Source: Lachnoclostridium phytofermentans (GTDB lineage: Bacteria > Bacillota > Clostridia > Lachnospirales > Lachnospiraceae). Taken from it: DNA of 64,000 nt. Below, piece by piece: positions 1 to 9,299 of the stretch. The position numbers were made by a program, and so were the translations under genes. Under the pieces are notes generated by a model, which worked only from the letters and a program-made list of their open reading frames with translations, did no database searches and was not told the origin of the DNA. Position 1 is the first letter of the stretch; each line of letters begins with the position of its first letter. Location of the stretch: the NCBI RefSeq assembly GCF_000733755.1, contig NZ_JPOF01000006.1, forward strand, positions 62,001 through 126,000, given 5' to 3'.

Positions 1-153
1 AGATATAAACATTGCAATAATAATAGGAACATGGCTTGCTAATGTAAAGGAAGCTGGTTCTAGAACAATCTTTGGTGCAAACATTGGGATAACGATCCCA
101 ATCGCACACAAAAGAGCTGAGATGGTAATTGTTTGAATCTTACTGTTTTTCAT
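1..153 (-). CDS. ECF transporter S component (N-terminal part, gene runs off the window)
   Basis: Only the first 51 codons are present; the gene continues beyond base 1. On the minus strand it opens with ATG at 153, preceded by a GAGG ribosome binding site. The peptide begins MKNSKIQTITISALLCAIG and continues with a hydrophobic stretch and the segment LEPASFTLASHVPIIIAMF. This pattern is typical of small integral-membrane substrate-binding (S) subunits of energy-coupling-factor vitamin importers. From memory, the LEPASF..ASH segment resembles niacin-type NiaX proteins, but the substrate cannot be settled from 51 residues. It is divergent from the LacI-type regulator at 593. Confidence 0.6.
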   Translation of the reverse strand, partial: MKNSKIQTITISALLCAIGIVIPMFAPKIVLEPASFTLASHVPIIIAMFIS

Positions 154-592
154 TGTTATGATACCTCGCTGTTGTTAATTTGAAGTATTCAGCTGACAAG
201 ACAGCTGTATACTGTTTATGATAATACAGGATACGTTATAAAATGTCAATGGGATTCTTATGATAATAGCAAGGGGCTTATCAACGCTTCTAATGATGCA
301 AACATTTAGCAAAAGAGTACTTGACATGGTGCATCATTTTGATAAAGAAACAAATATATGCTAAATATGCTTGAAAAATTGCAATATATATAGTAAGATT
401 TGTTATAGAAAGAATAGGAAAGATGAGAATTTTTATTACATGCACAAAATTGCATGTATATGCAAAAAAAAAGAAGGATTTCAAAAATATAACTCATCTG
501 ATATTAGCGTGGTTAGTATGTCGATATTCTGCCGGTCTTGATTACATATGGGACACCCTAACCATAGAACGTAAAATAGGGGATAAGATTGT
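154..592. promoter_or_regulatory. Divergent intergenic region with inverted TGCA-type motifs
   Basis: No convincing gene is present; the short ORFs here lack ribosome binding sites and recognisable sequence. The region separates the ECF gene (minus) from the LacI-type gene (plus). It holds aatgatgca at 292-300 and its inverse tgcatcatt at 330-338. It also holds a perfect dyad ACATGCA-N6-TGCATGT at 438-457. The same aatgatgca/tgcatcatt pair recurs upstream of the mannanase operon at 1848-1913. Autoregulation by the LacI-type protein through one of these motifs is an inference. Confidence 0.45.
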
Positions 593-1642
593 ATGAAGAA
601 GGTAACAATTCAGGATGTTGCAAAAGAATTGAATCTGTCAAGAAATACGGTTGCAAGGGCTCTCAATAATTCTGATACCGTAGCATATGAAACTCGTTAT
701 CTTGTAATTAAGAAAGCGTGTGAACTAGGTTATCTAAAGTTAGCTCCTGCTGTATTGAATGAATTTAAACTAAAAACTAACATGACTGATTACAAGACGA
801 TCGTTGTTCTTGCTAGGCGTGAATTATGTGCATTTTGGAATAGTATTATCATGGGGATTTCTGATGAAGTAAATAAAAATGGCTGTAAGCTTAGGCTTAA
901 TTTTATCAGTGATGATGATGAGGAAAATCTAACATTGCCATTAGACTTTACAGAAAATGTAGATGCAGTTCTATTTATTGGTGTATTTACCTGCAAATAT
1001 ACCGATATGATTCTTAAAATGAAACTGCCAACGGTATTTTTAGATGAACCAGCGAATGGTTTTGGAAGTTATGGTTATAACGACGTAATTGTATGTGAAG
1101 GTAAAAACAGTATTCGCATGATTACGGAGCACTTAATTTCCCAAGGAATGAAGAAAATAGGATTTATCGGAGATGTCACATATTGTGAGTCAATAAAACA
1201 ACGCTATGAAGGATTCCTTGATGGGATGCGTCTGGCAAATCTAACTGTTGATCCTGATATAGTTGCAGTATCCCATAAAGCAAATCGTTATTATAAGATA
1301 GAAGAAGTAGAAGCAACGATTAGCGCTTTCCCTTATATCCCAGAGGCTATTGTTTGTGCGAACGATGATATTGCTTTAGATACCATACGTTGCTTAAAGA
1401 AACGAGGATATCGTGTACCAGAGGATGTAGCAGTTACTGGCTTTGATAATGTAGAAGGGCTTACCCAGGTGGAGCCAATATTAACTACAGTAGCGGTAAG
1501 AAACCAAAAGGTTGGAAAACGACTTGTTCAGCAGCTTTTATGGAGAATGGAAAATCCGGATTTTCCACGTGAAATAATAAGTATTGAAACACAACCAATT
1601 ATTCGAATGTCTTCGAAGCGCAATTTTGAAAATTTATCATAG
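593..1642 (+). CDS. LacI-family transcriptional regulator
   Basis: This 349-residue protein has the standard LacI layout. An N-terminal helix-turn-helix (residues 3-50, with TIQDVAKELNLSRNTVARAL) is followed by a periplasmic-binding-protein-like sensor domain with the typical IVCANDDIALDTI and DVAVTGFDN segments near residues 250-290. The ATG is preceded by a GGGG-type site. It stands alone and ends in a strong hairpin terminator. Its position immediately before the mannanase operon suggests it controls that operon in response to a manno-oligosaccharide or sugar phosphate; this is inferred from context only. Length and domain order are normal for the family. Confidence 0.9.
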   Translation: MKKVTIQDVAKELNLSRNTVARALNNSDTVAYETRYLVIKKACELGYLKLAPAVLNEFKLKTNMTDYKTIVVLARRELCAFWNSIIMGISDEVNKNGCKLRLNFISDDDEENLTLPLDFTENVDAVLFIGVFTCKYTDMILKMKLPTVFLDEPANGFGSYGYNDVIVCEGKNSIRMITEHLISQGMKKIGFIGDVTYCESIKQRYEGFLDGMRLANLTVDPDIVAVSHKANRYYKIEEVEATISAFPYIPEAIVCANDDIALDTIRCLKKRGYRVPEDVAVTGFDNVEGLTQVEPILTTVAVRNQKVGKRLVQQLLWRMENPDFPREIISIETQPIIRMSSKRNFENLS

Positions 1643-1672
1643 TATGAGAATATAGTTTTGCAATGCAACTTG

Positions 1673-1725
1673 AAAACTAACCATAAACAGTACGTTAAAA
1701 AAACTGTTTATGGTTAGTTTTTTTA
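1673..1725 (+). terminator. Rho-independent terminator of the LacI-type gene
   Basis: The 18-base arm at 1673-1690 pairs with 1704-1721 across a 13-base loop. The 3' arm runs into a run of T. This separates the regulator transcript from the mannan operon. Confidence 0.85.
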
Positions 1726-1995
1726 TTCATGACAAGGATAAGTTCGCGAAGCGTGCTTTTTCTGGTTCTGTTGCATCTGTGGAAAAAAATCAAGGATTCT
1801 TTCTACTTTTACGTAAGGTTTTGATGTTTATTTTTAAAAATTGGTCGAATGATGCACAAATATAGAGCATAAATGCGCTACAAAATGCTTCATTTATAAA
1901 ATAATGCATCATTAGGATAATAATGTACATTAAAAAAAATACATTAAAAAGATGTGGCTGTTATAAATTAATTGTACATATATTACAATATATAC
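1726..1995 (+). promoter_or_regulatory. Upstream control region of the mannan operon with operator-like dyads
   Basis: This spacer has no gene. It contains aatgatgca (1848-1856) and its inverse tgcatcatt (1905-1913), the same pair found at 292-338. Between them lies an imperfect palindrome TAGaGCAT-aa-ATGCgCTA at 1863-1880. These are candidate regulator sites 80-180 bases upstream of the promoter. The binding protein is not shown by sequence; the adjacent LacI-type regulator is the obvious candidate. Confidence 0.45.
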
Positions 1996-2024
1996 TTGTT
2001 TCTTAAAAATGCATGTGTTATAAT
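1996..2024 (+). promoter_or_regulatory. Sigma-A type promoter of the mannan operon
   Basis: TTGTTT at 1996-2001 and an extended -10 TGTTATAAT (hexamer 2019-2024) are separated by exactly 17 bases. ATGCAT hexamers flank the -10 at 2009-2014 and 2023-2028. A dyad TGCACT-atta-AGTGCA follows at 2068-2083, about 40 bases past the expected start of transcription. The leader to the GH26 start codon would be roughly 150 bases. Confidence 0.75.
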
Positions 2025-2183
2025 GCATATATCAGAGATAATAAATGTAATATTTAACACAATTAAATGCACTATTAAGTGCAATATAGATGCATGGTAA
2101 TAATAAAAGTGCGATTCCTAGTTCCTACATCAGATAAAAATAACCAAAATCGAACGATACATAACCGAAGGGATGATTTCAGT

Positions 2184-3722
2184 ATGAGAAAGCAAAGCCT
2201 CTATCTAATGTGTTTACTGCTTGGTTTATCTGTCAGTGGATGCGCATCTTTTGATAAAACAGACGAAAGTAGCAAGGAAAGCGAAGTTGTGGTAAATACA
2301 GAAGCACCCACCGCTACACCAGTACCAACTATGATACCGATTGAATTGGAAGCGGAAGATGCTCTACTTAGTGGAAGTGTGAAAAAGGAAAGCAGCAAAA
2401 GTGGATATTCTGGAACAGGATATATCAGTGGTTTTGAAAATGACGGTGACTTCTGCGAATTTAAAGTTACCGTAGAAAAAGATGGTTTTTATGATTTAAA
2501 TTTTATTAGTGCGGCCCTGGGCGGATACAAAGAAAATTATGTCACAGTAGATGGTGAAAGTATGGGGTTAGCAGTGACAGACAAAAACGCGTTCTCAGAT
2601 TCGAAATTAGAAAGAATATATCTTACAAGTGGAGAACATAGCATTAAGCTATCAAAATACTGGGGGTGGGTTGTCGTGGATAAATTAGTAGTAACATCCG
2701 CCAAGGAACTTGATGCAAGTATCTATGAAGTTCCTGCAACATTAGTAAATCAAAATGCAAGCGAGCGTGCGAAGAGATTGATGAGTTATCTGACCGATAT
2801 CTATGGAGAGAAGTTTTTATCTGGTCAATATAGTGATAAAGGAATGTATGGAATAGAAGTTTCTGCTCTTTGGAAAACAACAGGTGGTAAATTTCCGGCA
2901 GTTCTAGGTCTCGACCTAATCGAATATACACCATCGAGAGTTGAAAAAGGCAGCAGTTCCAAAGCAATTGATTATGCGATTGAGTTCGATGAAAAGGGTG
3001 GTATTGTCACATTTTGTTGGCACTGGAATGCACCAACGAAATATTTAACGGGAACTTGGTATCGTGGTTTTTATACAGAAGAAACAAACATAGATTTAGC
3101 TAAGATTATGAATGGTCAGGATGAAGAAGGATATCAATTATTAATGGATGATATTGATGCTATTGCAAAAGAGCTTCTGAAACTTCAAGAAGCTGATGTT
3201 CCGATTCTATGGAGACCGTTGCATGAAGCGAGCGGCGGATGGTTCTGGTGGGGAGCAAAAGGCGCGGAAGCTTACAAAAAATTGTACATATTATTATACG
3301 AGAAATTAACAAAGGAATATGGTTTAAATAATTTAATCTGGTTATGGAATGGTCAAGATAAGGAATGGTATCCAGGGGATGAATATGTAGATATCATCGG
3401 AGAGGATATTTATCCAGGAGAAAAGGTTTATACCTCTCAGGTCAATAAATATTTGGAAGCCTTGAATTATACGGAAGCAAAGAAGATGATTGTACTATCA
3501 GAAAACGGTTGTTTGTTTGATCCAGACTTAGCAATTCGTGATGGCGCTATGTGGGGATTCTTTGCTACTTGGGGTGGTGAATTTGTAACGAAATCTACGA
3601 TGATTAACAAGCTGTCGGAACAATATACAGAGGAGTATATGGTGAAGAAGGTCTATGCCCATGATAGTGTTCTTACACTAGATGAACTTCCAGATTTAAA
3701 GAATTACCCGATTCATGAATAG
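2184..3722 (+). CDS. Secreted GH26 endo-beta-1,4-mannanase lipoprotein with CBM35/CBM6-like module
   Basis: This is probably the enzyme that cuts mannan backbones at the cell surface. From the ATG at 2184 it has 512 residues and a lipoprotein signal ending in the lipobox VSGC, then a Thr/Pro-rich linker. A beta-sandwich module of CBM35/CBM6 type spans about residues 50-175 (starting IELEAEDA). The GH26 catalytic barrel fills the rest. WRPLHEASGGWFWWG supplies the likely acid/base Glu348, and IVLSENG the likely nucleophile Glu440. An in-frame ATG exists at 2079, but the extra 35 residues would bury the signal peptide, and a GAAGGGA site precedes 2184. It is the first gene of the long operon. 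Confidence 0.9.
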   Translation: MRKQSLYLMCLLLGLSVSGCASFDKTDESSKESEVVVNTEAPTATPVPTMIPIELEAEDALLSGSVKKESSKSGYSGTGYISGFENDGDFCEFKVTVEKDGFYDLNFISAALGGYKENYVTVDGESMGLAVTDKNAFSDSKLERIYLTSGEHSIKLSKYWGWVVVDKLVVTSAKELDASIYEVPATLVNQNASERAKRLMSYLTDIYGEKFLSGQYSDKGMYGIEVSALWKTTGGKFPAVLGLDLIEYTPSRVEKGSSSKAIDYAIEFDEKGGIVTFCWHWNAPTKYLTGTWYRGFYTEETNIDLAKIMNGQDEEGYQLLMDDIDAIAKELLKLQEADVPILWRPLHEASGGWFWWGAKGAEAYKKLYILLYEKLTKEYGLNNLIWLWNGQDKEWYPGDEYVDIIGEDIYPGEKVYTSQVNKYLEALNYTEAKKMIVLSENGCLFDPDLAIRDGAMWGFFATWGGEFVTKSTMINKLSEQYTEEYMVKKVYAHDSVLTLDELPDLKNYPIHE

Positions 3723-3775
3723 ACAGGAAATTATCAAAATGCATGAGATATTACTAGAAGAGAGGTGATTCGGCC

Positions 3776-4414
3776 ATGGCAGAATGGTTAAGTTCGGATG
3801 GAAAAATTATAACAACAATGACAAAGATAGGCCATATCGTTTTGCTTAACATATTATGTATTGTTTGTTGTCTTCCGATTATAACAATTGGAAGCTCAAT
3901 CACATCATTTTATTATGCGATGGTAAAAAGTGTTCGAAAAGAACGAAGTTATCCAACAAAAGAATTTTTTCGTTCCTTTAAAAGAACTCTATTATCAGGT
4001 GGAGTTATTACAATCAGCCTAATATTGATCGGTGCGTTATTCTATATTAATAGAGAATATGTTGCAAAAGGGGAGAATACAAACTCCCTCACAATCGTCA
4101 TCATTTATGATGCATTGATTCTCCTGTTATTAGGATTTCTGACCTACATCTTTCCTGTATTGTCTAGGTTTCAATTAAAACTAAGTAGCTTATTAAAAAT
4201 GGCATTACTTATGGAATTTAGACATTTACCATATACCATTCTTTTGATTATTGGAACGGTGATTTGTGGATATCTTCTTTGGGTGTTACCATTACCATTT
4301 TGGTTGATACTTCCTGGGGGATGGTGTTACTTTTCTTCGTTTCTATTGGAGCGTATCTTAAAGGTATATACGCCAAAACCACAGGAAGGGGAGGATGCTT
4401 GGTATTATGAATAA
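3776..4414 (+). CDS. YesL-like membrane protein (DUF624)
   Basis: This 212-residue protein has about five hydrophobic segments. It shows the family pattern of a short N-terminal amphipathic stretch followed by LLNILCIVCCLPIITIGSS and FYYAMVKSVR. YesL-like proteins commonly sit beside carbohydrate ABC importers and polysaccharide lyase or hydrolase genes in Firmicutes; their molecular job is not established. An AGAGAGGTGA site precedes the ATG. Its 3' end lies only 19 bases before the chosen start of the large solute-binding protein gene, which indicates co-transcription. Confidence 0.8.
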   Translation: MAEWLSSDGKIITTMTKIGHIVLLNILCIVCCLPIITIGSSITSFYYAMVKSVRKERSYPTKEFFRSFKRTLLSGGVITISLILIGALFYINREYVAKGENTNSLTIVIIYDALILLLLGFLTYIFPVLSRFQLKLSSLLKMALLMEFRHLPYTILLIIGTVICGYLLWVLPLPFWLILPGGWCYFSSFLLERILKVYTPKPQEGEDAWYYE

Positions 4415-4433
4415 CAAAAAGGAGAAGAAAAAA

Positions 4434-7400
4434 ATGGTGAAAAGAAAGAGGTTTAGAAGAACTCTATCACTCATTTTGGCGGCTTCCATGTTATTTACTC
4501 CATTCCAGAGTAAAAAAACTGCGACTGCTGCTGAAAATAAAACGATGGAAGAGTACGAAGAAATCGTAGGTTCATATTCCGTAGACCAATCCATTGATCG
4601 TTATACTGTATATAAGGAAGGATTTGAAATGGTGAAACCTTCCGAAGAATATGTGATTGAAGCTAAGGATTATATCTATTATACGGAAGGGGAACTTGAT
4701 CAAAACGGAAAAGAACTACCAATAATCCCTGAAGAAAAGATAGACTATGAAGGCATGGATGGAACCTCGATTATTACTTCTGAAACCGGCTTAGTCGAAT
4801 ATGAAGTAGATATAAAAACTGCTGGCTTTTATGATATATCCTTAACCTATTATCCGATTAATGGAAAGAATTCTGAAATCCAAAGAAGTTTCTTCATTGA
4901 TGGAGCGCTTCCTTACGATGAGCTAGCACTAGTAGAATTCTCCAGAGTTTGGTCAAACAGCATCACAGAAACCTATCTCAATGAAGATGGAATATTAACT
5001 AAGAAGTGGGAAAAGGATAATCAAGGAAATGACTTAAAGCCTAGTTTATATGAAACACCAGAATGGATTACTAGTTATTTATATGATAGTAATGGATATG
5101 TAATCAATCAACTTTCCGTGTATTTAACGGAAGGGGTACATAAAATATCAATGCTTTCTTTAAAGGAGCCCATGTTACTTCGCAGTATCACTTTAAATAA
5201 TTCTACAGAAGTAGTTGATTATGAAACCAAAAAAGCAGAATGGGATGCGGAGAATGCAAAGGATACGTCAGGCATCCTTGTAAGGGTCGAAGCAGAGAAT
5301 GTTACGAAAACGTCTTCTCAAATGTTGTACCCAAGACAAGATCAATCCTCCCCTGCTGTTTATCCGTCAAGCACGAAAGAATTGCTAAACAACACGATTG
5401 GAGGCAATTCCTGGCGTTTGGTTGGTCAGTGGATGGAGTGGGATTTTGAAGTTCCAGAGAGCGGTTATTACAATATTGGCTTTTATGCGAAACAAAATTT
5501 CGTTAGAGGTATCTATGTTTCGCGAAAAATTATGATAGACGGTAATGTTTTGTTCAACGAGTTAAGCGATTATGGATTTCGGTATCAATCGAATTGGAGA
5601 TTTGATACATTAATGGATGGTAATGAAGATGCCTATAAGATTTATTTGGAAGCAGGAAGCCATACCCTTCGTATGCAGAATGTTTTGGGTGAGTTCTCCA
5701 GTATCATTGGAGAGGTACAGGAATCTTTATCAAAACTAAACTCTATCTATCGAAAGATAATCCGTATCACTGGTGTAAAACCAGATGTTTATAGTGATTA
5801 TCAAATTGAAGCAAAGTTACCGGAGCTCGAAGCAGAGCTTATTGATGTACATAATCAGTTAGATTCAGCAATCAAACATTTACGTGAAGTTGCTGGTGGC
5901 AGTAGTGATAAAGAAGCTGTGTTGGTAACGATGCGAGATCAATTAGAAGCTTTGATTAAAGACCAAGAGTATTTTAAAAAAATTGTAACTTCTTATAAAA
6001 TAAATGTCCGTGCTGTAGGTACTTGGTTATCAAGTGCAGTATCGCAGCCTTTACAGTTGGATGCTATCTACATCTATTCTCCTGATGTTGATGCAGGGGT
6101 AACTGGAAGTTCTTTTTGGTCAAAATTATGGTATGAGATTTGCAGACTTTTTTATTCCTTTATCATTGATTATAACCAGATTGGTAATGTCTCTGAGAAA
6201 GGAACAGAGAACAATACCATTACATTATGGGTTGGTACAGGGCGTGATCAAGCAAATGTAATCAAATCCTTGATTGATGAGACTTTTACAAAGAAAACAG
6301 GGATTAATGTAAATGTTATGTTAGTCGATATGGGAACCTTGCTTCAAGCAACACTTGCTGGTCAAGGTCCAGATGTTGCGATTCAGCTTAATATATCAAA
6401 TCCAACCAATAACTCAGCAATCCAAAGTTCGAATGATATGCCAATGAACTATGGACTCCGTAATGCAGTTACTGATTTAAGTCAGTTTAGTGATTTAGAG
6501 GAAGTTACGGAGCGCTTTTTTGATAGTGCTATGGTTCCATTTACTTATGAAGATAGCACATTTGCACTTCCAGAGACACAGACATTCCCAATGATGTTTT
6601 ATCGAAAAGATATTTTAAAAGAGTTAGGCATTTCCTTACCAGAGACTTGGGATGAAGTAAAAGTTATTATGTCAGTACTGGCAAAGAATCAAATGGAATT
6701 TGGTATGTTACCAAATGAACTGAATTTCTTAATGCTTTTAAATCAGTTTGGCGGTCAGTATTACAATGAAGCTGCAACCAAATCTGCGCTTGATAGTGAT
6801 GAAGCGATTAACGCTTTTAAGGAGTATTGCCGTTTATATACGGATTATAAACTTGATAAAGTAACCAGTGTAGAAGACCGTTTCCGTACCGGAGAATGCC
6901 CGATTATTATAGCAGATTACTCTGTTTACAACAACTTTCAAGTGTCTGCCCCAGATATCAAGGGGTTGTGGGGATTTGCACCAGTTCCTGGTATGCTAAA
7001 AGAGGATGGGACCATAGATCGTAGTGTAGCCAGTGTAGGTTCTGCCTGTGTTATTATGGAGGCATCAAAGTATAAAGAGGATTCTTGGGAGTTTATAAAA
7101 TGGTGGACCAGTACTGAAACACAAACCATGTACGGAAAAGAAATGGAAAGTTTAATGGGAGCTTCCGCGCGTGTGGCTACTGCGAATAAGGAAGCATTTG
7201 AGAATCTTCCATGGCCATCTGCAGACCATGATGCTTTAAAAGAACAATTTAAGAGTGTGGTAGGAACACGACAGGTACCAGGTGGTTATTTTACTTGGAG
7301 AAACATTGACAATGCATTTTATAAAGTAAATGCAAACGTGGACTCTGCATCGGCAAGAGAGTGCCTCATGGATAATATCATCTATATTAATGATGAAATT

Positions 7401-7445
7401 AATTACAAGAGAAAAGAATTTCATCTACCATTGGCGACAGACTAA
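4434..7445 (+). CDS. Very large ABC solute-binding protein with N-terminal carbohydrate-binding-like modules
   Basis: The best start is ATG 4434, nine bases after AAAAAGGAG. In-frame ATGs at 4395 and 4407 precede that site and overlap the YesL-like gene. The protein is about 1003 residues, over twice the usual size of a family 1 sugar-binding protein. It has a signal peptide without lipobox cysteine, then two beta-sandwich regions (about residues 40-260 and 285-430, the second opening LVRVEAENV). A helical, probably coiled-coil segment (about 430-540) follows. The C-terminal solute-binding domain begins near ITLWVGTGRDQAN. The modules may pre-bind long oligosaccharides, and the helical region may act as a stalk. 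It precedes two permeases, so it is the likely receptor of that importer. How it is held at the cell surface is unclear. Confidence 0.85.
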   Translation: MVKRKRFRRTLSLILAASMLFTPFQSKKTATAAENKTMEEYEEIVGSYSVDQSIDRYTVYKEGFEMVKPSEEYVIEAKDYIYYTEGELDQNGKELPIIPEEKIDYEGMDGTSIITSETGLVEYEVDIKTAGFYDISLTYYPINGKNSEIQRSFFIDGALPYDELALVEFSRVWSNSITETYLNEDGILTKKWEKDNQGNDLKPSLYETPEWITSYLYDSNGYVINQLSVYLTEGVHKISMLSLKEPMLLRSITLNNSTEVVDYETKKAEWDAENAKDTSGILVRVEAENVTKTSSQMLYPRQDQSSPAVYPSSTKELLNNTIGGNSWRLVGQWMEWDFEVPESGYYNIGFYAKQNFVRGIYVSRKIMIDGNVLFNELSDYGFRYQSNWRFDTLMDGNEDAYKIYLEAGSHTLRMQNVLGEFSSIIGEVQESLSKLNSIYRKIIRITGVKPDVYSDYQIEAKLPELEAELIDVHNQLDSAIKHLREVAGGSSDKEAVLVTMRDQLEALIKDQEYFKKIVTSYKINVRAVGTWLSSAVSQPLQLDAIYIYSPDVDAGVTGSSFWSKLWYEICRLFYSFIIDYNQIGNVSEKGTENNTITLWVGTGRDQANVIKSLIDETFTKKTGINVNVMLVDMGTLLQATLAGQGPDVAIQLNISNPTNNSAIQSSNDMPMNYGLRNAVTDLSQFSDLEEVTERFFDSAMVPFTYEDSTFALPETQTFPMMFYRKDILKELGISLPETWDEVKVIMSVLAKNQMEFGMLPNELNFLMLLNQFGGQYYNEAATKSALDSDEAINAFKEYCRLYTDYKLDKVTSVEDRFRTGECPIIIADYSVYNNFQVSAPDIKGLWGFAPVPGMLKEDGTIDRSVASVGSACVIMEASKYKEDSWEFIKWWTSTETQTMYGKEMESLMGASARVATANKEAFENLPWPSADHDALKEQFKSVVGTRQVPGGYFTWRNIDNAFYKVNANVDSASARECLMDNIIYINDEINYKRKEFHLPLATD

Positions 7446-7463
7446 GGAAAAGGAGGGGATATT

Positions 7464-8399
7464 TTGACAACGAATCAGCAAGAAATATTAATTGAAGTAA
7501 GAAAGAAATCGACACTAAGAAAACGAATCGTCAAAAGTAAGACTTCCTACCTTATGATGGCACCTTATCTAATTCTTTTCTTTTTATTTACAGTACTACC
7601 GATTTTGGTTTCCATTATATTAAGTTTTACCTATTTTAATATGTTAGAAATGCCGACTTTTGTTGGATGGGCAAACTATACAAAGTTATTTTTAGAGGAT
7701 AATATATTCCTCATTGCTTTAAAGAATACATTGCTATTTGCAATTGTTACGGGTCCAATCAGTTATTTACTTTGTCTTCTATTTGCATGGATAATAAATG
7801 AATTTCATGGGAAATTAAGAGCTTTTTTAACCTTGATTTTCTATGCACCTTCCATCTGTGGGCAGGCATACTTAATCTGGAACCTAATCTTTACTGGGGA
7901 CCGTTATGGTATCTTAAATGGTTACTTAATGAATCTAGGTGTCATTAATGAAGCAATCATTTGGATGAAGGATGCAAGGTTCATCCTACCGTTTCTTATT
8001 GTAGTACAATTATGGCTAAGCCTTGGTACTGGATTCCTAGCATTTATTGCAGGTTTGCAAACTGTAGATCGAACATTATATGAAGCAGCAGCGGTAGATG
8101 GAGTAAAGAACAGATGGCAAGAGCTATGGCATGTGACATTGCCAGCCATGAAACCGCAGTTAATGTTCGGTGCGGTAATGCAGATTACGCAGTCCTTTGC
8201 GATTGCGGATGTATCCATACAATTAGCCGGAAACCCGAGTGTGAATTATGCCGGAACTACGATTGTAACACATTTGCTTGACTATGGTACTTATCGATTT
8301 GAGATGGGGTATGCGTCAGCAATTGCATCCGTATTATTCTTACTGATGGTAGGAACGAATAAGCTTGTACAACGATTATTAAGAAGGGTGGGGGAATAA
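7464..8399 (+). CDS. Sugar ABC transporter permease, MalF/UgpA type
   Basis: This 311-residue integral-membrane protein has about six transmembrane segments. The start is TTG at 7464, seven bases after AGGAGG. The ATPase-coupling EAA loop is visible as LYEAAAVDGVKNRWQELWHV, followed by TLPAMKP. It lies 18 bases after the large binding-protein gene and directly before its partner permease. The substrate is probably manno-oligosaccharide by context. No ATPase gene is linked, as is usual for importers that share an MsmK/UgpC-type ATPase encoded elsewhere. Confidence 0.88.
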   Translation: MTTNQQEILIEVRKKSTLRKRIVKSKTSYLMMAPYLILFFLFTVLPILVSIILSFTYFNMLEMPTFVGWANYTKLFLEDNIFLIALKNTLLFAIVTGPISYLLCLLFAWIINEFHGKLRAFLTLIFYAPSICGQAYLIWNLIFTGDRYGILNGYLMNLGVINEAIIWMKDARFILPFLIVVQLWLSLGTGFLAFIAGLQTVDRTLYEAAAVDGVKNRWQELWHVTLPAMKPQLMFGAVMQITQSFAIADVSIQLAGNPSVNYAGTTIVTHLLDYGTYRFEMGYASAIASVLFLLMVGTNKLVQRLLRRVGE

Positions 8400-8400
8400 G

Positions 8401-9288
8401 GTGGCTAGAGATTACATGAAGCCGAAAAGGCGATTATTTCGTAGACAAAAGCAGCTAAACCGTTCCGCTGCCGGGAATGGGCTCCTTTTTACCTTAATGT
8501 TTATTTGTGGTATCTTTATGGCCCTTCCGTTAGTTATGATAGCCAACAATGCACTAAAGCCTTTGGACGAAATTTTTAAGTATCCACCGGCAATTTTCGT
8601 AAAGAATCCAACGTTTGAGAACTTTACGGATCTATTTGTATTAATGAATGATACTTGGGTACCATTCTCAAGATATATTTTTAACACTTTGATTATCACA
8701 GGTTTTGGAACGGTTGGTCATGTATTGGTCGCTTCCCTTGCTGCCTATCCGTTAGCAAAGCATGATTTTCCAGGGAAGAAACTTATCTTTAATATGATTG
8801 TGTTATCTATGATGTTTTCTTGGACTGTAACACAGATACCAAATTATATGATAATTTCATTTTTACATATTAACAATACTTATTTGGCATTGATACTTCC
8901 GGCTTGGCAGTTTGGTATGGGGCTTTATCTGATGAAACAGTTTATGGAGCAGATACCATCCTCTTTAGTAGAATCATCAAGACTTGATGGTGCAAGTGAG
9001 TGGAAGACCTACTGGACTATTATTATGCCGAACGTAAAACCAGCTTGGTTAACGTTAGCAATCTTTCAATTTCAGCAGATGTGGGGAAATACTGGAAGCA
9101 CCTTCTTACGAAGTGAAGAGTTAAAACCCTTACAGTTTGCAATACAACAGATTACAGCAGGCGGTGCTGCAAGAGCGGGTGCATCCGCAGCGGTTAGTTT
9201 TATACTAGCAGCAATCCCGATCACCTTCTTTTTAATCTGTCAAAGCAATATTCTTGAGACAATGACAACATCAGGTATGAAAGAGTAG
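8401..9288 (+). CDS. Sugar ABC transporter permease, MalG/AraQ type
   Basis: This is the second permease of the first importer, 295 residues with about six membrane segments. Its EAA loop reads SLVESSRLDGASEWKTYWTI, then IMPNVKP. It starts with GTG at 8401, one base after the preceding stop, with a G-rich site overlapping the end of the upstream gene. That spacing suggests translational coupling and a one-to-one heterodimer with the upstream permease. Confidence 0.88.
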   Translation: MARDYMKPKRRLFRRQKQLNRSAAGNGLLFTLMFICGIFMALPLVMIANNALKPLDEIFKYPPAIFVKNPTFENFTDLFVLMNDTWVPFSRYIFNTLIITGFGTVGHVLVASLAAYPLAKHDFPGKKLIFNMIVLSMMFSWTVTQIPNYMIISFLHINNTYLALILPAWQFGMGLYLMKQFMEQIPSSLVESSRLDGASEWKTYWTIIMPNVKPAWLTLAIFQFQQMWGNTGSTFLRSEELKPLQFAIQQITAGGAARAGASAAVSFILAAIPITFFLICQSNILETMTTSGMKE

Positions 9289-9299
9289 GAGGTTAGTGA

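Noticed and set aside
290-497. Two minus-strand ORFs of about 63 codons
   Set aside because: They overlap each other in different frames, lack ribosome binding sites, and lie in AT-rich regulatory DNA.
5240-5449. 69-codon plus-strand ORF inside the large binding-protein gene
   Set aside because: It is an out-of-frame shadow of a clearly coding frame with conserved domain sequence.
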